This document shows positions 1 to 7,125 of a stretch of 16,692 nucleotides of DNA, one piece after another. Source of the stretch: JAQBXX01 sp963925015 (GTDB lineage: Bacteria; Pseudomonadota; Gammaproteobacteria; SURF-13); assembly GCA_963925015.1 (NCBI GenBank), contig CAWUTX010000097.1, positions 1-16,692 on the forward strand. The letters are read 5' to 3'. Below the pieces are notes generated by a model that saw only the letters and a program-made list of their open reading frames with translations, did no database searches and had not been told where the DNA came from. The position numbers were made by a program, and so were the translations under genes. How positions within the stretch are numbered: the stretch's first letter is position 1; each line of letters opens with the position of its first letter.

Positions 1-2
1 GC

Positions 3-635
3 TGGCTCGGCGGCATGCTCACCAACTTCAAGACCGTGCGCCAGTCCGTCAAGCGCCTCAAGGACCTGACGGCGATGAGCGACGACGGCAGCTTTGATCG
101 CATCAACAAAAAAGAGGCTCTGCTGCTGACGCGCGAACGCGACAAGCTGGAGCGTGCGCTGGGCGGTATCAAGGACATGGACCGTGTCCCCGATGCCCTG
201 TTTGTGATTGACGTCGGCAGCGAAAAGATCGCCGTGAGCGAGGCGGGCAAGCTCGGCATCCCAGTGCTCGGCATCGTCGATACCAATAACGATCCGGACG
301 GCGTCGATTACATGGTGCCAGGCAACGATGACGCCATCCGCGCCATTCAGCTTTATGCACGCGGCGCCGCCGACGCAGTGCTCGAAGGCCGCAGCTCGGC
401 CCCGGCATTTGCAGTCTCCGCCGACGAGTTTGTGGAGATGAGTGACACCGGCGCACCCGCTAAGGACAAGCGACCTGCCCGCAGCCCCGCTCCCGCAAAA
501 AAACCGGTCATAAAGGCCGCGCCGGACAGGGCGACAGAGAGTACGGAAGGTGGCGCCGCAGCGAAGACGGTGGCAGTGCGCAAAAAGACCGTCGCCAAAC
601 CCGGCGGCGCAAGCAAGCCCCGGAAGACGTCTTAA
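3..635 (+). CDS. rpsB: 30S ribosomal protein S2, 5'-truncated by the window edge
   Basis: Component of the small ribosomal subunit. The frame is open from the window edge and begins WLGGMLTNFKTVRQS, which aligns to about residue 103 of E. coli S2, so roughly the first 100 residues lie outside. S2 hallmarks follow: KKEALLLTRERDKLE, GGIKDMDRVPDALFVIDV, GIPVLGIVDTNNDPDGVDY and PGNDDAIRAI. E. coli S2 ends about where DEFVE occurs here (near 426-437). This protein then continues for some 64 residues rich in Ala, Pro, Lys and Arg, ending KPRKTS. The tail looks disordered and basic. It is followed after 27 nt by tsf, the usual rpsB-tsf pair. The identity is secure; the role of the tail is unknown. 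Confidence 0.97.
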   Translation, partial: WLGGMLTNFKTVRQSVKRLKDLTAMSDDGSFDRINKKEALLLTRERDKLERALGGIKDMDRVPDALFVIDVGSEKIAVSEAGKLGIPVLGIVDTNNDPDGVDYMVPGNDDAIRAIQLYARGAADAVLEGRSSAPAFAVSADEFVEMSDTGAPAKDKRPARSPAPAKKPVIKAAPDRATESTEGGAAAKTVAVRKKTVAKPGGASKPRKTS

Positions 636-662
636 ATAAACAGCGATCAAGGAATACAGTCT

Positions 663-1541
663 ATGGAAATTACAGCCGCGCTCGTCAAGGAACTGCGTGA
701 ACGCACCGGCTCCGGCATGATGGAGTGCAAGAAGGCGCTGGTCGAGGCCAAGGGTGACATCGATGCGGCGGCGGAGGCCATGCGCAAGAGCGGTGCGGCC
801 AAGGCTGACAAGCGTGCGGGCAAGATTGCGGCCGAGGGCGTTATCGTGATTGAGACCGACGGCAAGCGCGCGGCATTGGTGGAAGTGAACTGCGAGACGG
901 ACTTCGTCGCGCGCGGCAACGAGTTCTGCAATTTTGCGCAGACAGTCGCTCAGCGCGCATTAAAGAGCCAGCCGTCCAGTGTCGAGGTGTTGCTTGCGTT
1001 GCCATTCAAAGACAGCGACAGCACGGATATCAACACGGTGCGTCAAGAGCTCATCGCCAGAATCGGCGAGAACATCAGCGTGCGACGCTGTGCGCATTTT
1101 GCAACGGCAGGCCACATCGGCGCCTATCTGCACGGTAACCGCATCGGTGTGGTGGTGGAGATTGAAGGTGGTGATGCCACGCTGGCCAAGGACATCGCCA
1201 TGCACATCGCCGCCGCCAAGCCGGTATGCATGTCGCCCGCCGACGTGTCTGCCGAACTGGTCGCCAAGGAAAGAGAAATCTTTACCGCGCAGGCCGCCGA
1301 CAGCGGCAAGCCCGCCGCCATCATCGAGAAAATGGTGGAGGGCCGCATCAAGAAGTTTTTGGCCGAGGTCACGCTGCTGGGTCAGCCGTTTGTAAAAAAT
1401 CCCGATCTCAGCGTGGAAAAATTGCTGGAGCAGGCCAAGGCTAAAGCCATCCGCTTCGAGCGTTTCGAGGTGGGCGAAGGCATCGAAAAGAAATCCGGTG
1501 ACTTTGTCTCCGAGGTGATGGCGCAGGCGCGCGGAGCTTAG
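663..1541 (+). CDS. tsf: Elongation factor Ts
   Basis: Guanine nucleotide exchange factor that reloads EF-Tu from GDP to GTP in the cytoplasm. 292 residues against 283 in E. coli. The N-terminal UBA-like module is clear (ITAALVKELRERTGSGMMECKKAL). The EF-Tu-contacting TDFV motif sits at residues 79-82 (NCETDFVARGNEF), the same position as in E. coli, followed by the core and coiled-coil regions and a C-terminal module. The ATG at 663 is preceded by AAGGA (649-653). It lies 27 nt after rpsB and 5 nt before pyrH, so it is probably cotranscribed with both. I see no terminator or attenuator hairpin in the short rpsB-tsf gap. Confidence 0.98.
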   Translation: MEITAALVKELRERTGSGMMECKKALVEAKGDIDAAAEAMRKSGAAKADKRAGKIAAEGVIVIETDGKRAALVEVNCETDFVARGNEFCNFAQTVAQRALKSQPSSVEVLLALPFKDSDSTDINTVRQELIARIGENISVRRCAHFATAGHIGAYLHGNRIGVVVEIEGGDATLAKDIAMHIAAAKPVCMSPADVSAELVAKEREIFTAQAADSGKPAAIIEKMVEGRIKKFLAEVTLLGQPFVKNPDLSVEKLLEQAKAKAIRFERFEVGEGIEKKSGDFVSEVMAQARGA

Positions 1542-1546
1542 CTCTC

Positions 1547-2278
1547 ATGCCGCCCACAGCGAAAAAGCCGGCCTATCAGCGCATACTGCTGAAACTGAGC
1601 GGTGAGGCGCTGATGGGGGGTGGTGACTACGGCATCGAGCCTGCGGTGCTGATCCGGGTGGCCGATGAGGTGCGTGCGGTGACCGGCCTCGGCGTGCAGG
1701 TGGCGCTGGTCATCGGCGGCGGCAATATCTTTCGCGGCGCGGGGCTGGCCGCAAACGGCATGGACCGTGTGACTGCCGACCAGATGGGCATGCTCGCCAC
1801 CGTCATCAATGCGCTGGCGATGCAGGATGCCCTGGAGCAGCGCGGCATGCAGGTGCGCGTGATGTCGGCGCTCAAGATGAACCAGATTTGTGAGGACTAC
1901 ATCCGCCGCCGTGCTGTGCGCCATCTGGAAAAAGGCCGCGTGGTGATACTCGCCGCCGGTACCGGCAACCCGTTTTTCACCACCGATTCCGCCGCCAGCC
2001 TGCGCGGCATCGAACTCGGCGTCGATCTTGTGCTCAAGGCGACCAAGGTGGACGGCGTCTATTCGGCGGATCCCGTCAAGCACAAGGACGCGGAATACTT
2101 CAAGCGCCTCAGCTATGACGAGGTGATCGACCGCAAACTCATGGTGATGGATGCCACGGCGATAGTGTTGTGCCGCGATCACATCATGCCGTTGTGCGTA
2201 TTTAACATGACCAAACCCGGCGCACTGATGCGCGTGGTGATGGGCGAGGATGAAGGCACGCTGGTGGGTGGGGGCTAA
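1547..2278 (+). CDS. pyrH: UMP kinase (uridylate kinase)
   Basis: Phosphorylates UMP to UDP with ATP, the committed step from de novo UMP to pyrimidine nucleotides. It is a cytoplasmic hexamer of the amino acid kinase fold. 243 residues, close to E. coli (241). Visible motifs are the N-terminal phosphate-binding LLKLSGEAL, then VIGGGNIFRG, DQMGMLATVINALA, the GTGNPFFTTDSAA substrate loop and KATKVDGVYSADP. The ATG lies 5 nt after the tsf stop, with GGAG in the end of tsf as its ribosome site. frr follows after 2 nt. Family members are usually allosterically controlled by GTP and UTP; nothing here contradicts that. Confidence 0.98.
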   Translation: MPPTAKKPAYQRILLKLSGEALMGGGDYGIEPAVLIRVADEVRAVTGLGVQVALVIGGGNIFRGAGLAANGMDRVTADQMGMLATVINALAMQDALEQRGMQVRVMSALKMNQICEDYIRRRAVRHLEKGRVVILAAGTGNPFFTTDSAASLRGIELGVDLVLKATKVDGVYSADPVKHKDAEYFKRLSYDEVIDRKLMVMDATAIVLCRDHIMPLCVFNMTKPGALMRVVMGEDEGTLVGGG

Positions 2279-2280
2279 TC

Positions 2281-2838
2281 ATGATTAGTGATGTCACAAA
2301 GCAAGCCACGGCGCGCATGGTGAAGAGTATCGAGGCGCTGAAACAGGATCTCACAAAATTGCGCAGCGGACGCGCGCATCCCAGTCTGCTTGATCATGTA
2401 AAAGTGTCCTATTACGGCAATGACGTGCCGCTGAGTCAGGTGGCGAGCGTCAGTGTGGCGGACGCTCGCATGCTGGTGGTGACGCCGTGGGAAAAGACCC
2501 TGGTGCCCGCCATCGAGAAGGCGATACTCAGCTCCAACCTAGGTTTGAATCCCGCCACCTCCGGCGCGGTGATCCGCGTGCCGCTGCCGGCGCTGACCGA
2601 AGAGCGCAGGCGTGACATGCTGAAGGTGGTGCGCGCCGAGGCCGAGACCGCGCGCGTGTCGGTGCGCAATATCCGCCGCGATGCCAATACCGAAGTCAAA
2701 AACCTGCTCAAGGAAAAAAAGATTTCACAGGACGAAGAACGGCGCGCCGAGGAAGACACGCAAAAAATCACCGACAAGCACATTGCCGAAATCGACAAAC
2801 TGCTGGCGGAAAAAGAAAAGGAATTGATGGAAGTCTAA
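2281..2838 (+). CDS. frr: Ribosome recycling factor
   Basis: Splits post-termination ribosomes together with EF-G so that the subunits can be reused. 185 residues, exactly the E. coli length. The two-domain tRNA-like family pattern is present: a helical N-terminus with LRSGRAHPSLLDHVKVSYYG, a central small domain (VTPWEKTLVPAIEKAI, SNLGLNP), then PLPALTEERRRDMLKVV and a long charged C-terminal helix ending KEKELMEV. The ATG follows the pyrH stop by 2 nt and has a G-rich ribosome site within the end of pyrH. A palindromic repeat begins within a few bases of the stop codon, which marks a break before uppS. Confidence 0.98.
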   Translation: MISDVTKQATARMVKSIEALKQDLTKLRSGRAHPSLLDHVKVSYYGNDVPLSQVASVSVADARMLVVTPWEKTLVPAIEKAILSSNLGLNPATSGAVIRVPLPALTEERRRDMLKVVRAEAETARVSVRNIRRDANTEVKNLLKEKKISQDEERRAEEDTQKITDKHIAEIDKLLAEKEKELMEV

Positions 2839-2841
2839 ATA

Positions 2842-2931
2842 CAGAGAAAAGAGGCAAGAGAAAAGTGAAAAGTTAAGGCAGTAAAGCAAGTAGTGGCTTG
2901 ATGTTAGCTCCTTCTTTTCTCTTGTATCTTG
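2842..2931 (+). repeat. Palindromic intergenic repeat, family A, copy 1
   Basis: A 23 nt segment at 2843-2865 is identical to 12650-12672 after lpxA. The right part (2911-2930) matches 12705-12724 at 17 of 20 positions, so these are two copies of one element, about 90 and 75 bp long. Within this copy, 2849-2865 is complementary to 2914-2930 at 15 of 17 positions. The outer ends form an imperfect inverted repeat of the type CAGAGAnAAGAG. The stem loop is long (48 nt) and no T-run follows, so it does not look like a standard terminator. The element starts just after the frr stop. An alternative is a small non-autonomous transposable element or a REP-like repeat. Confidence 0.7.
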
Positions 2932-2936
2932 GTCAA

Positions 2937-3725
2937 ATGAAGCTCTCCTCCACAATGGAATCAGCTACAGCTCTTGCCGAGAACTTGCTGCCTCGTCACG
3001 TTGCCATCATCATGGACGGCAACGGACGTTGGGCATGCGCTCGCATGTTGCCGCGCAGTGCCGGGCACAAGGCCGGTACCGACGCGGTGGATGCCGTAGT
3101 GCGGGCAAGCGCCAAGAGTGGTGTAGGCGTGCTCACCCTGTTTGCCTTCAGCAGTGAAAACTGGTCGCGTCCGCAGACCGAGGTCAGTCTGCTGCTCGAC
3201 CTGTTTCTGCGCGCCCTGCAAAGCCGTATTCAGGAGTTGCACCGCAACAATATCCGTCTGCGCGTGATCGGCGAGCGCGCGGCGTTCTCCGCCAAGTTGC
3301 AGGCCCAGATTGGCGTCGCAGAAGAGTTGACGCACGCCAACACCGGCCTCGTGCTCAATATCGCCGCCAATTACGGTGGACGCTGGGACATCGTGCAGGC
3401 CGCGCGCCAGATCGCACAGCGCGTGGAGCGCGGCGATCTCTCTGCGGCGGCGATTGATGACGCCGTGTTCGCTGCCCATCTTTCGCTCGCCGGGTTGCCG
3501 GAGCCGGATCTATTCATACGCACCGGCGGCGAGCAGCGCATCAGCAATTTTCTGCTCTGGCCGTTGGCGTATACGGAGCTGTATTTCACCAATGTGCTGT
3601 GGCCGGACTTCGACGCGGCTGCGTTTGAACTGGCCCTGAACGCCTACGCCCAGCGTCAGCGCCGTTTCGGGCGCGTGAGCGAGGACGACTCCGTATCGAA
3701 CGAACAGCAGGCCACGGGTGCTTAA
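2937..3725 (+). CDS. uppS: Undecaprenyl diphosphate synthase (ditrans,polycis type)
   Basis: Adds eight isopentenyl units in cis to farnesyl diphosphate to make the C55 carrier for peptidoglycan and O-antigen. Motifs: RHVAIIMDGNGRWA (catalytic Asp27 from this start), FAFSSENWSRP, LNIAANYGGRWDIVQA, and the C-terminal RTGGEQRISNFLLW followed by YTELYFTNVLWPDFD. From 2937 the protein has 262 residues (E. coli 253). The start is uncertain. An in-frame ATG at 2898 lies inside the repeat and would add 13 unusual residues; ATG 2955 would leave 13 residues before RHVAIIM. 2937 gives an N-terminus about as long as E. coli's, but none has a convincing ribosome site. The 3' end overlaps cdsA by 8 nt. 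Confidence 0.95.
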   Translation: MKLSSTMESATALAENLLPRHVAIIMDGNGRWACARMLPRSAGHKAGTDAVDAVVRASAKSGVGVLTLFAFSSENWSRPQTEVSLLLDLFLRALQSRIQELHRNNIRLRVIGERAAFSAKLQAQIGVAEELTHANTGLVLNIAANYGGRWDIVQAARQIAQRVERGDLSAAAIDDAVFAAHLSLAGLPEPDLFIRTGGEQRISNFLLWPLAYTELYFTNVLWPDFDAAAFELALNAYAQRQRRFGRVSEDDSVSNEQQATGA

Positions 3726-4527
3726 AACACGCCTACTCACCGCGGCGGTGCTGATCCCCTTGGTGGTGTGGGGCACCCTCGCGCTGCCCACGCTCTGGTT
3801 TTCCCTCCTAGTGGCACTGGTGGTGGCGCTCGGTGCGTGGGAATGGGCGGCGCTCACCGGTCTTTCTTCGCGCGCCATGCGTGGCCTCTACGTGGTGCTC
3901 ATGCTGCTGGCGCTGTGGGGCATAGCCTATCTTCCTGCGATCTGGGTGCTGGCCGCAGCCACGCTGGGCTGGTGCGCGGCGGCCGTGATTTTGGTGCGCT
4001 ACCCTGTGGGCGCGGCACTGTGGTCGGGGGTGGGCATCGCTGCGGTGGTCGGGGTCTGGGTGCTCGCACCGGCGTGGTTTGCCCTGACGCATCTGCATGC
4101 CGCTGCTCCGCAAGGGCCGGATTGGGTGCTGTTTCTCATGGTGCTGGCGTGGGTCGCCGACAGCGCGGCCTATTTCAGCGGCAAGCGCTGGGGCACGACC
4201 AAACTCGCCGCCGAGATCAGCCCCGGCAAGACCTGGGCCGGGGTGTGGGGCGCGCTCGTGGCCACGCTACTGATCGCGCCGGTCGGTGGCATCGCCTTTG
4301 AGTTTTCGGGTTACCGGCTGTGGTTGTTCATAGGCTTGTGTCTGGTGACGGTCGTCTTTTCCATCGTCGGTGATCTGTTTAAAAGCCTCTACAAGCGCGC
4401 GCGCGGCGTGAAAGACAGCGGCCGATTACTGCCCGGCCACGGCGGCGTGCTCGACCGCATCGACAGTTTGACGGCGGCAGCTCCCGTGCTCATGCTGGGT
4501 CTGTGGCTGTTGGGAAGGGTGCAATGA
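3718..4527 (+). CDS. cdsA: Phosphatidate cytidylyltransferase (CDP-diacylglycerol synthase)
   Basis: Inner-membrane enzyme that converts phosphatidic acid and CTP to CDP-diacylglycerol, the precursor of all the main phospholipids. 269 residues, mostly hydrophobic helices (for example LLTAAVLIPLVVWGTLALP at the N-terminus and several Leu/Val/Ala-rich segments to about residue 220), then the family signature at residues 223-249: SLYKR...VKDSG...PGHGGVLDRID, with the metal-binding Asp residues. The GTG start at 3718 lies inside the end of uppS (8 nt overlap), which suggests translational coupling. Its own stop TGA overlaps the dxr ATG. Somewhat shorter than E. coli CdsA (285) but complete in its signature. 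Confidence 0.96.
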   Translation: MLKTRLLTAAVLIPLVVWGTLALPTLWFSLLVALVVALGAWEWAALTGLSSRAMRGLYVVLMLLALWGIAYLPAIWVLAAATLGWCAAAVILVRYPVGAALWSGVGIAAVVGVWVLAPAWFALTHLHAAAPQGPDWVLFLMVLAWVADSAAYFSGKRWGTTKLAAEISPGKTWAGVWGALVATLLIAPVGGIAFEFSGYRLWLFIGLCLVTVVFSIVGDLFKSLYKRARGVKDSGRLLPGHGGVLDRIDSLTAAAPVLMLGLWLLGRVQ

Positions 4528-5735
4528 TTGGCGTGACGATACTGGGCGCAACCGGCTCCATCGGCGTGAGCACGCTGGATGTGCTCGCGCGCCACCCTGA
4601 GCGTTACAGGGTGGTGGCGCTTTCCGCACGCAGTTCGGTCGATGCGTTGTTCAAACAATGCCTGACGCACCGCCCGCGCTATGCCGTGATGGCCGAAGCC
4701 GACGCCGCCGAGCAACTGCGCGTGCGATTAAAGAATGACGCGCCCGACATCGAGGTGCTGGCTGGGCAGGCCGGGCTCGAAACCATCGCCGCGCTGCCGG
4801 AGACCGACACCGTGATGGCCGCCATCGTGGGGGCCGCCGGTCTACTGCCCACGCTCGCTGCGGTGCGCGCGGGCAAGCGCGTGCTGCTCGCCAACAAGGA
4901 AGCGCTGGTGATGGCGGGCAAGCTGTTCATGGATGAGGTGCGCGCACATGGCGCCGTGCTGTTGCCTATCGACAGCGAGCACAACGCCGTATTTCAGTGT
5001 CTGCCGCGTGATTTTCAATCCGACTTGCAACGCGTCGGCGTGCGCCGCATCGTGCTCACCGCCTCCGGTGGCCCGTTTCGCACCACGCCGCTCGATCAAC
5101 TGCCGTATGTCACGCCGGCACAGGCCTGCGCCCATCCGAACTGGGTGATGGGACGCAAGATTTCGGTCGACTGCGCCACCATGATGAACAAGGGGCTGGA
5201 GGTGATAGAGGCCTGCTGGCTGTTCAACACCACCTCGGCGCACATCGAGGTCGTACTGCATCCGCAGAGTATCGTGCATTCGCTGGTGGAATATGAAGAC
5301 CGCTCGCTGCTCGCCGAGCTGGGCAGCCCCGACATGCGCACGCCGATTGCGCACGCGCTGGCGTGGCCGGAGCGCATCGCCTCCGGCGCACCGGCACTGA
5401 ACCTGCTCGACCTCCACCTCGACTTCGAGCGCGTGGATCACACGCGGTTTCCGTGCCTGCCACTCGCGTACCAAGCGCTCGCGCGCGGCGGCACGGCGAG
5501 CGTGACGCTGAACGCCGCCAACGAGATCGCAGTCGCGGCCTTTCTTGACGGCCATCTCGCCTTTACCGGCATCCCGCACGTGATTGAGCGCACTCTGGCC
5601 GACCGGCCGGTGCGTGAGCCGGCATCGCTCGCAGTGATACTGGAGGAAGACACTGCAGCGCGCGCGCAGGCGTTGCAACACGTGCAGGAGTACGCCGCAG
5701 GCGGCGCGCGCACGGCGGCGCGGGGCGGCCTGTGA
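4524..5735 (+). CDS. dxr: 1-deoxy-D-xylulose 5-phosphate reductoisomerase
   Basis: NADPH-dependent conversion of DXP to 2-C-methyl-D-erythritol 4-phosphate, the second step of the MEP isoprenoid pathway that feeds UppS. 403 residues (E. coli 398). The NADPH loop is GATGSIG at residues 8-14. Then come LLANKEALVMAG (Asn124-Lys-Glu126), metal and substrate residues in IDSEH (Asp150, Ser151, Glu152), ASGGPFR, HPNWVMGRKISVDCATMMNK followed by GLEVIEA (Glu226), and VVLHPQSIVHSLVEY. The ATG at 4524 is chosen over an in-frame GTG at 4503 because it overlaps the cdsA stop as ATGA and has GGAAGG at 4513-4518. Placing dxr after cdsA is the Pseudomonas-type order; E. coli has it before uppS. Confidence 0.97.
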   Translation: MIGVTILGATGSIGVSTLDVLARHPERYRVVALSARSSVDALFKQCLTHRPRYAVMAEADAAEQLRVRLKNDAPDIEVLAGQAGLETIAALPETDTVMAAIVGAAGLLPTLAAVRAGKRVLLANKEALVMAGKLFMDEVRAHGAVLLPIDSEHNAVFQCLPRDFQSDLQRVGVRRIVLTASGGPFRTTPLDQLPYVTPAQACAHPNWVMGRKISVDCATMMNKGLEVIEACWLFNTTSAHIEVVLHPQSIVHSLVEYEDRSLLAELGSPDMRTPIAHALAWPERIASGAPALNLLDLHLDFERVDHTRFPCLPLAYQALARGGTASVTLNAANEIAVAAFLDGHLAFTGIPHVIERTLADRPVREPASLAVILEEDTAARAQALQHVQEYAAGGARTAARGGL

Positions 5736-7093
5736 GTACGGTCGTCTGGTCGGCGCTCGCCTTCATCGTCACCCTGGGCATCCTCATCACGGTGCACGAG
5801 TTCGGACATTTCTGGGTGGCGCGCCGCCTCGGGGTGAAGGTGCTGCGCTTCTCCATCGGCTTCGGCAAGCCACTGTGGACGCGGCGCGGCAAAGACGGCA
5901 CGGAATACGTCCTGGCGGTGCTGCCGCTCGGCGGCTACGTGCGCATGCTGGACGAGGGTGAGGGCGAGGTGCCCAGCGCAGAGCTGCCACGCGCCTTCAA
6001 CCGCCAATCACTCGCCACGCGCAGTGCGATAGTGCTCGCCGGGCCGTTGTTCAATTTTGGCTTTGCCATGCTCGCCTACTGGTTGATGTTCGTGATCGGC
6101 GTGGCCGGTCTGCGGCCCTTGGTCGGCGAGGTGATGGAGCCTTCCGTGGCGCAACAGGCCGGGCTGCTCAAGGGCGACGAGGTGGTCGAGGTCGGCGGCA
6201 AGTCCACCCCGACGTGGGATACGGCGCTGATCGCCATGACGGGCCAGGCGCTCGACTACACCAGTATCGACCTCACGGTGCAGGGGGAGGACGGGCGGCG
6301 GCATGAGCGGGTGATTGATGTGAGCTCGCTCAGTGGCCTTGATCGAGGCGATCTGCTCGAACACCTGGGGCTGCGCGCCATGCGCCCGCAGATTCCCGCC
6401 GTGGTGGGCAAGGTCGTGCCGCAGGGCCCGGCGGCGCGCGCCGGGCTTCAGGTCGGCGACCGCCTGTTGGCCGCCGATGGTCAGGCCATCGAGGACTGGG
6501 TGGGATGGGCGGCTTACGTGCGCGCGCATGCGGGCGTGCCGATTGCGCTCACCCTTGAGCGTTACGGCGCCACACAGCATGTCGAGCTGACCCCGCAGGC
6601 GAAGCCGGGGCCGGGCGGGGCGGTCGTCGGCCGTATCGAGGCCGCGCCGGAGCCGCTCAAGGAACTGCCGCCGGAGCTGCGCGCCGAACAGCGTTATGCG
6701 CCCGGCGCGGCCCTGGTCAAGGCCGCGGAACAGACCTGGGAGATGAGCCTGTTGACGCTGCGCCTGCTCGCCAAGATGGTAGTCGGCGCGGCCTCGCTGC
6801 AGAATATCAGCGGGCCGCTCAGTATCGCCGAATACGCCGGCTATTCGGCCAGCGACGGGATCGGGCCGTTCCTGCGCTTTCTGGCCCTGATCAGCATCAG
6901 CCTCGCGGTTCTCAATCTTCTGCCAATCCCGATGCTGGATGGCGGGCATTTGATGTATTATTTAATAGAAGCGGTAAAGGGGAGCCCGGTATCACTCAAG
7001 GCCCAGCAGGTCGGGCAGCAGCTCGGCATCGCGCTGCTGCTCGGGCTGACGGTGCTGGCCTTTTATAATGATCTGACGCGACTGTTTGGCTAA
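5732..7093 (+). CDS. rseP: RseP site-2 zinc metalloprotease (regulator of sigma-E)
   Basis: Intramembrane protease that cuts anti-sigma factor RseA after DegS in the envelope stress response, and clears signal peptides in E. coli. 453 residues (E. coli 450). The zinc motif HEFGH is at residues 22-26, the same positions as in E. coli, in the first membrane segment. VLAVLPLGGYVRMLDE follows. Two PDZ domains are marked by VAQQAGLLKGDEVVEV (about 135-150) and AARAGLQVGDRLLAADG (about 234-250). The second metal motif MLDGGH carries Asp403. The GTG start at 5732 overlaps the dxr stop as GTGA. The gene is followed after 32 nt by bamA, whose product is the assembly machine that this stress pathway watches over. 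Confidence 0.97.
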   Translation: MSTVVWSALAFIVTLGILITVHEFGHFWVARRLGVKVLRFSIGFGKPLWTRRGKDGTEYVLAVLPLGGYVRMLDEGEGEVPSAELPRAFNRQSLATRSAIVLAGPLFNFGFAMLAYWLMFVIGVAGLRPLVGEVMEPSVAQQAGLLKGDEVVEVGGKSTPTWDTALIAMTGQALDYTSIDLTVQGEDGRRHERVIDVSSLSGLDRGDLLEHLGLRAMRPQIPAVVGKVVPQGPAARAGLQVGDRLLAADGQAIEDWVGWAAYVRAHAGVPIALTLERYGATQHVELTPQAKPGPGGAVVGRIEAAPEPLKELPPELRAEQRYAPGAALVKAAEQTWEMSLLTLRLLAKMVVGAASLQNISGPLSIAEYAGYSASDGIGPFLRFLALISISLAVLNLLPIPMLDGGHLMYYLIEAVKGSPVSLKAQQVGQQLGIALLLGLTVLAFYNDLTRLFG

Positions 7094-7125
7094 GGGCGCC
7101 ATCCGATAAAACATGGCAATAAAAA

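Noticed and set aside
2842..2931. Rho-independent terminator after frr
   Set aside because: The stem is imperfect with a 48 nt loop and is not followed by a T-run; the sequence recurs after lpxA as a repeat.
4503..4523. GTG start for dxr seven codons upstream
   Set aside because: ATG 4524 has GGAAGG at good spacing, forms an ATGA overlap with cdsA and places GATGSIG at the usual distance from the start.
4842..5681. 279-codon minus-strand frame inside dxr
   Set aside because: Antisense shadow; composition is typical of the opposite strand of GC-rich genes.
6008..6949. 313-codon minus-strand frame inside rseP
   Set aside because: Shadow of rseP codon bias; rseP has all its catalytic motifs in the + frame.
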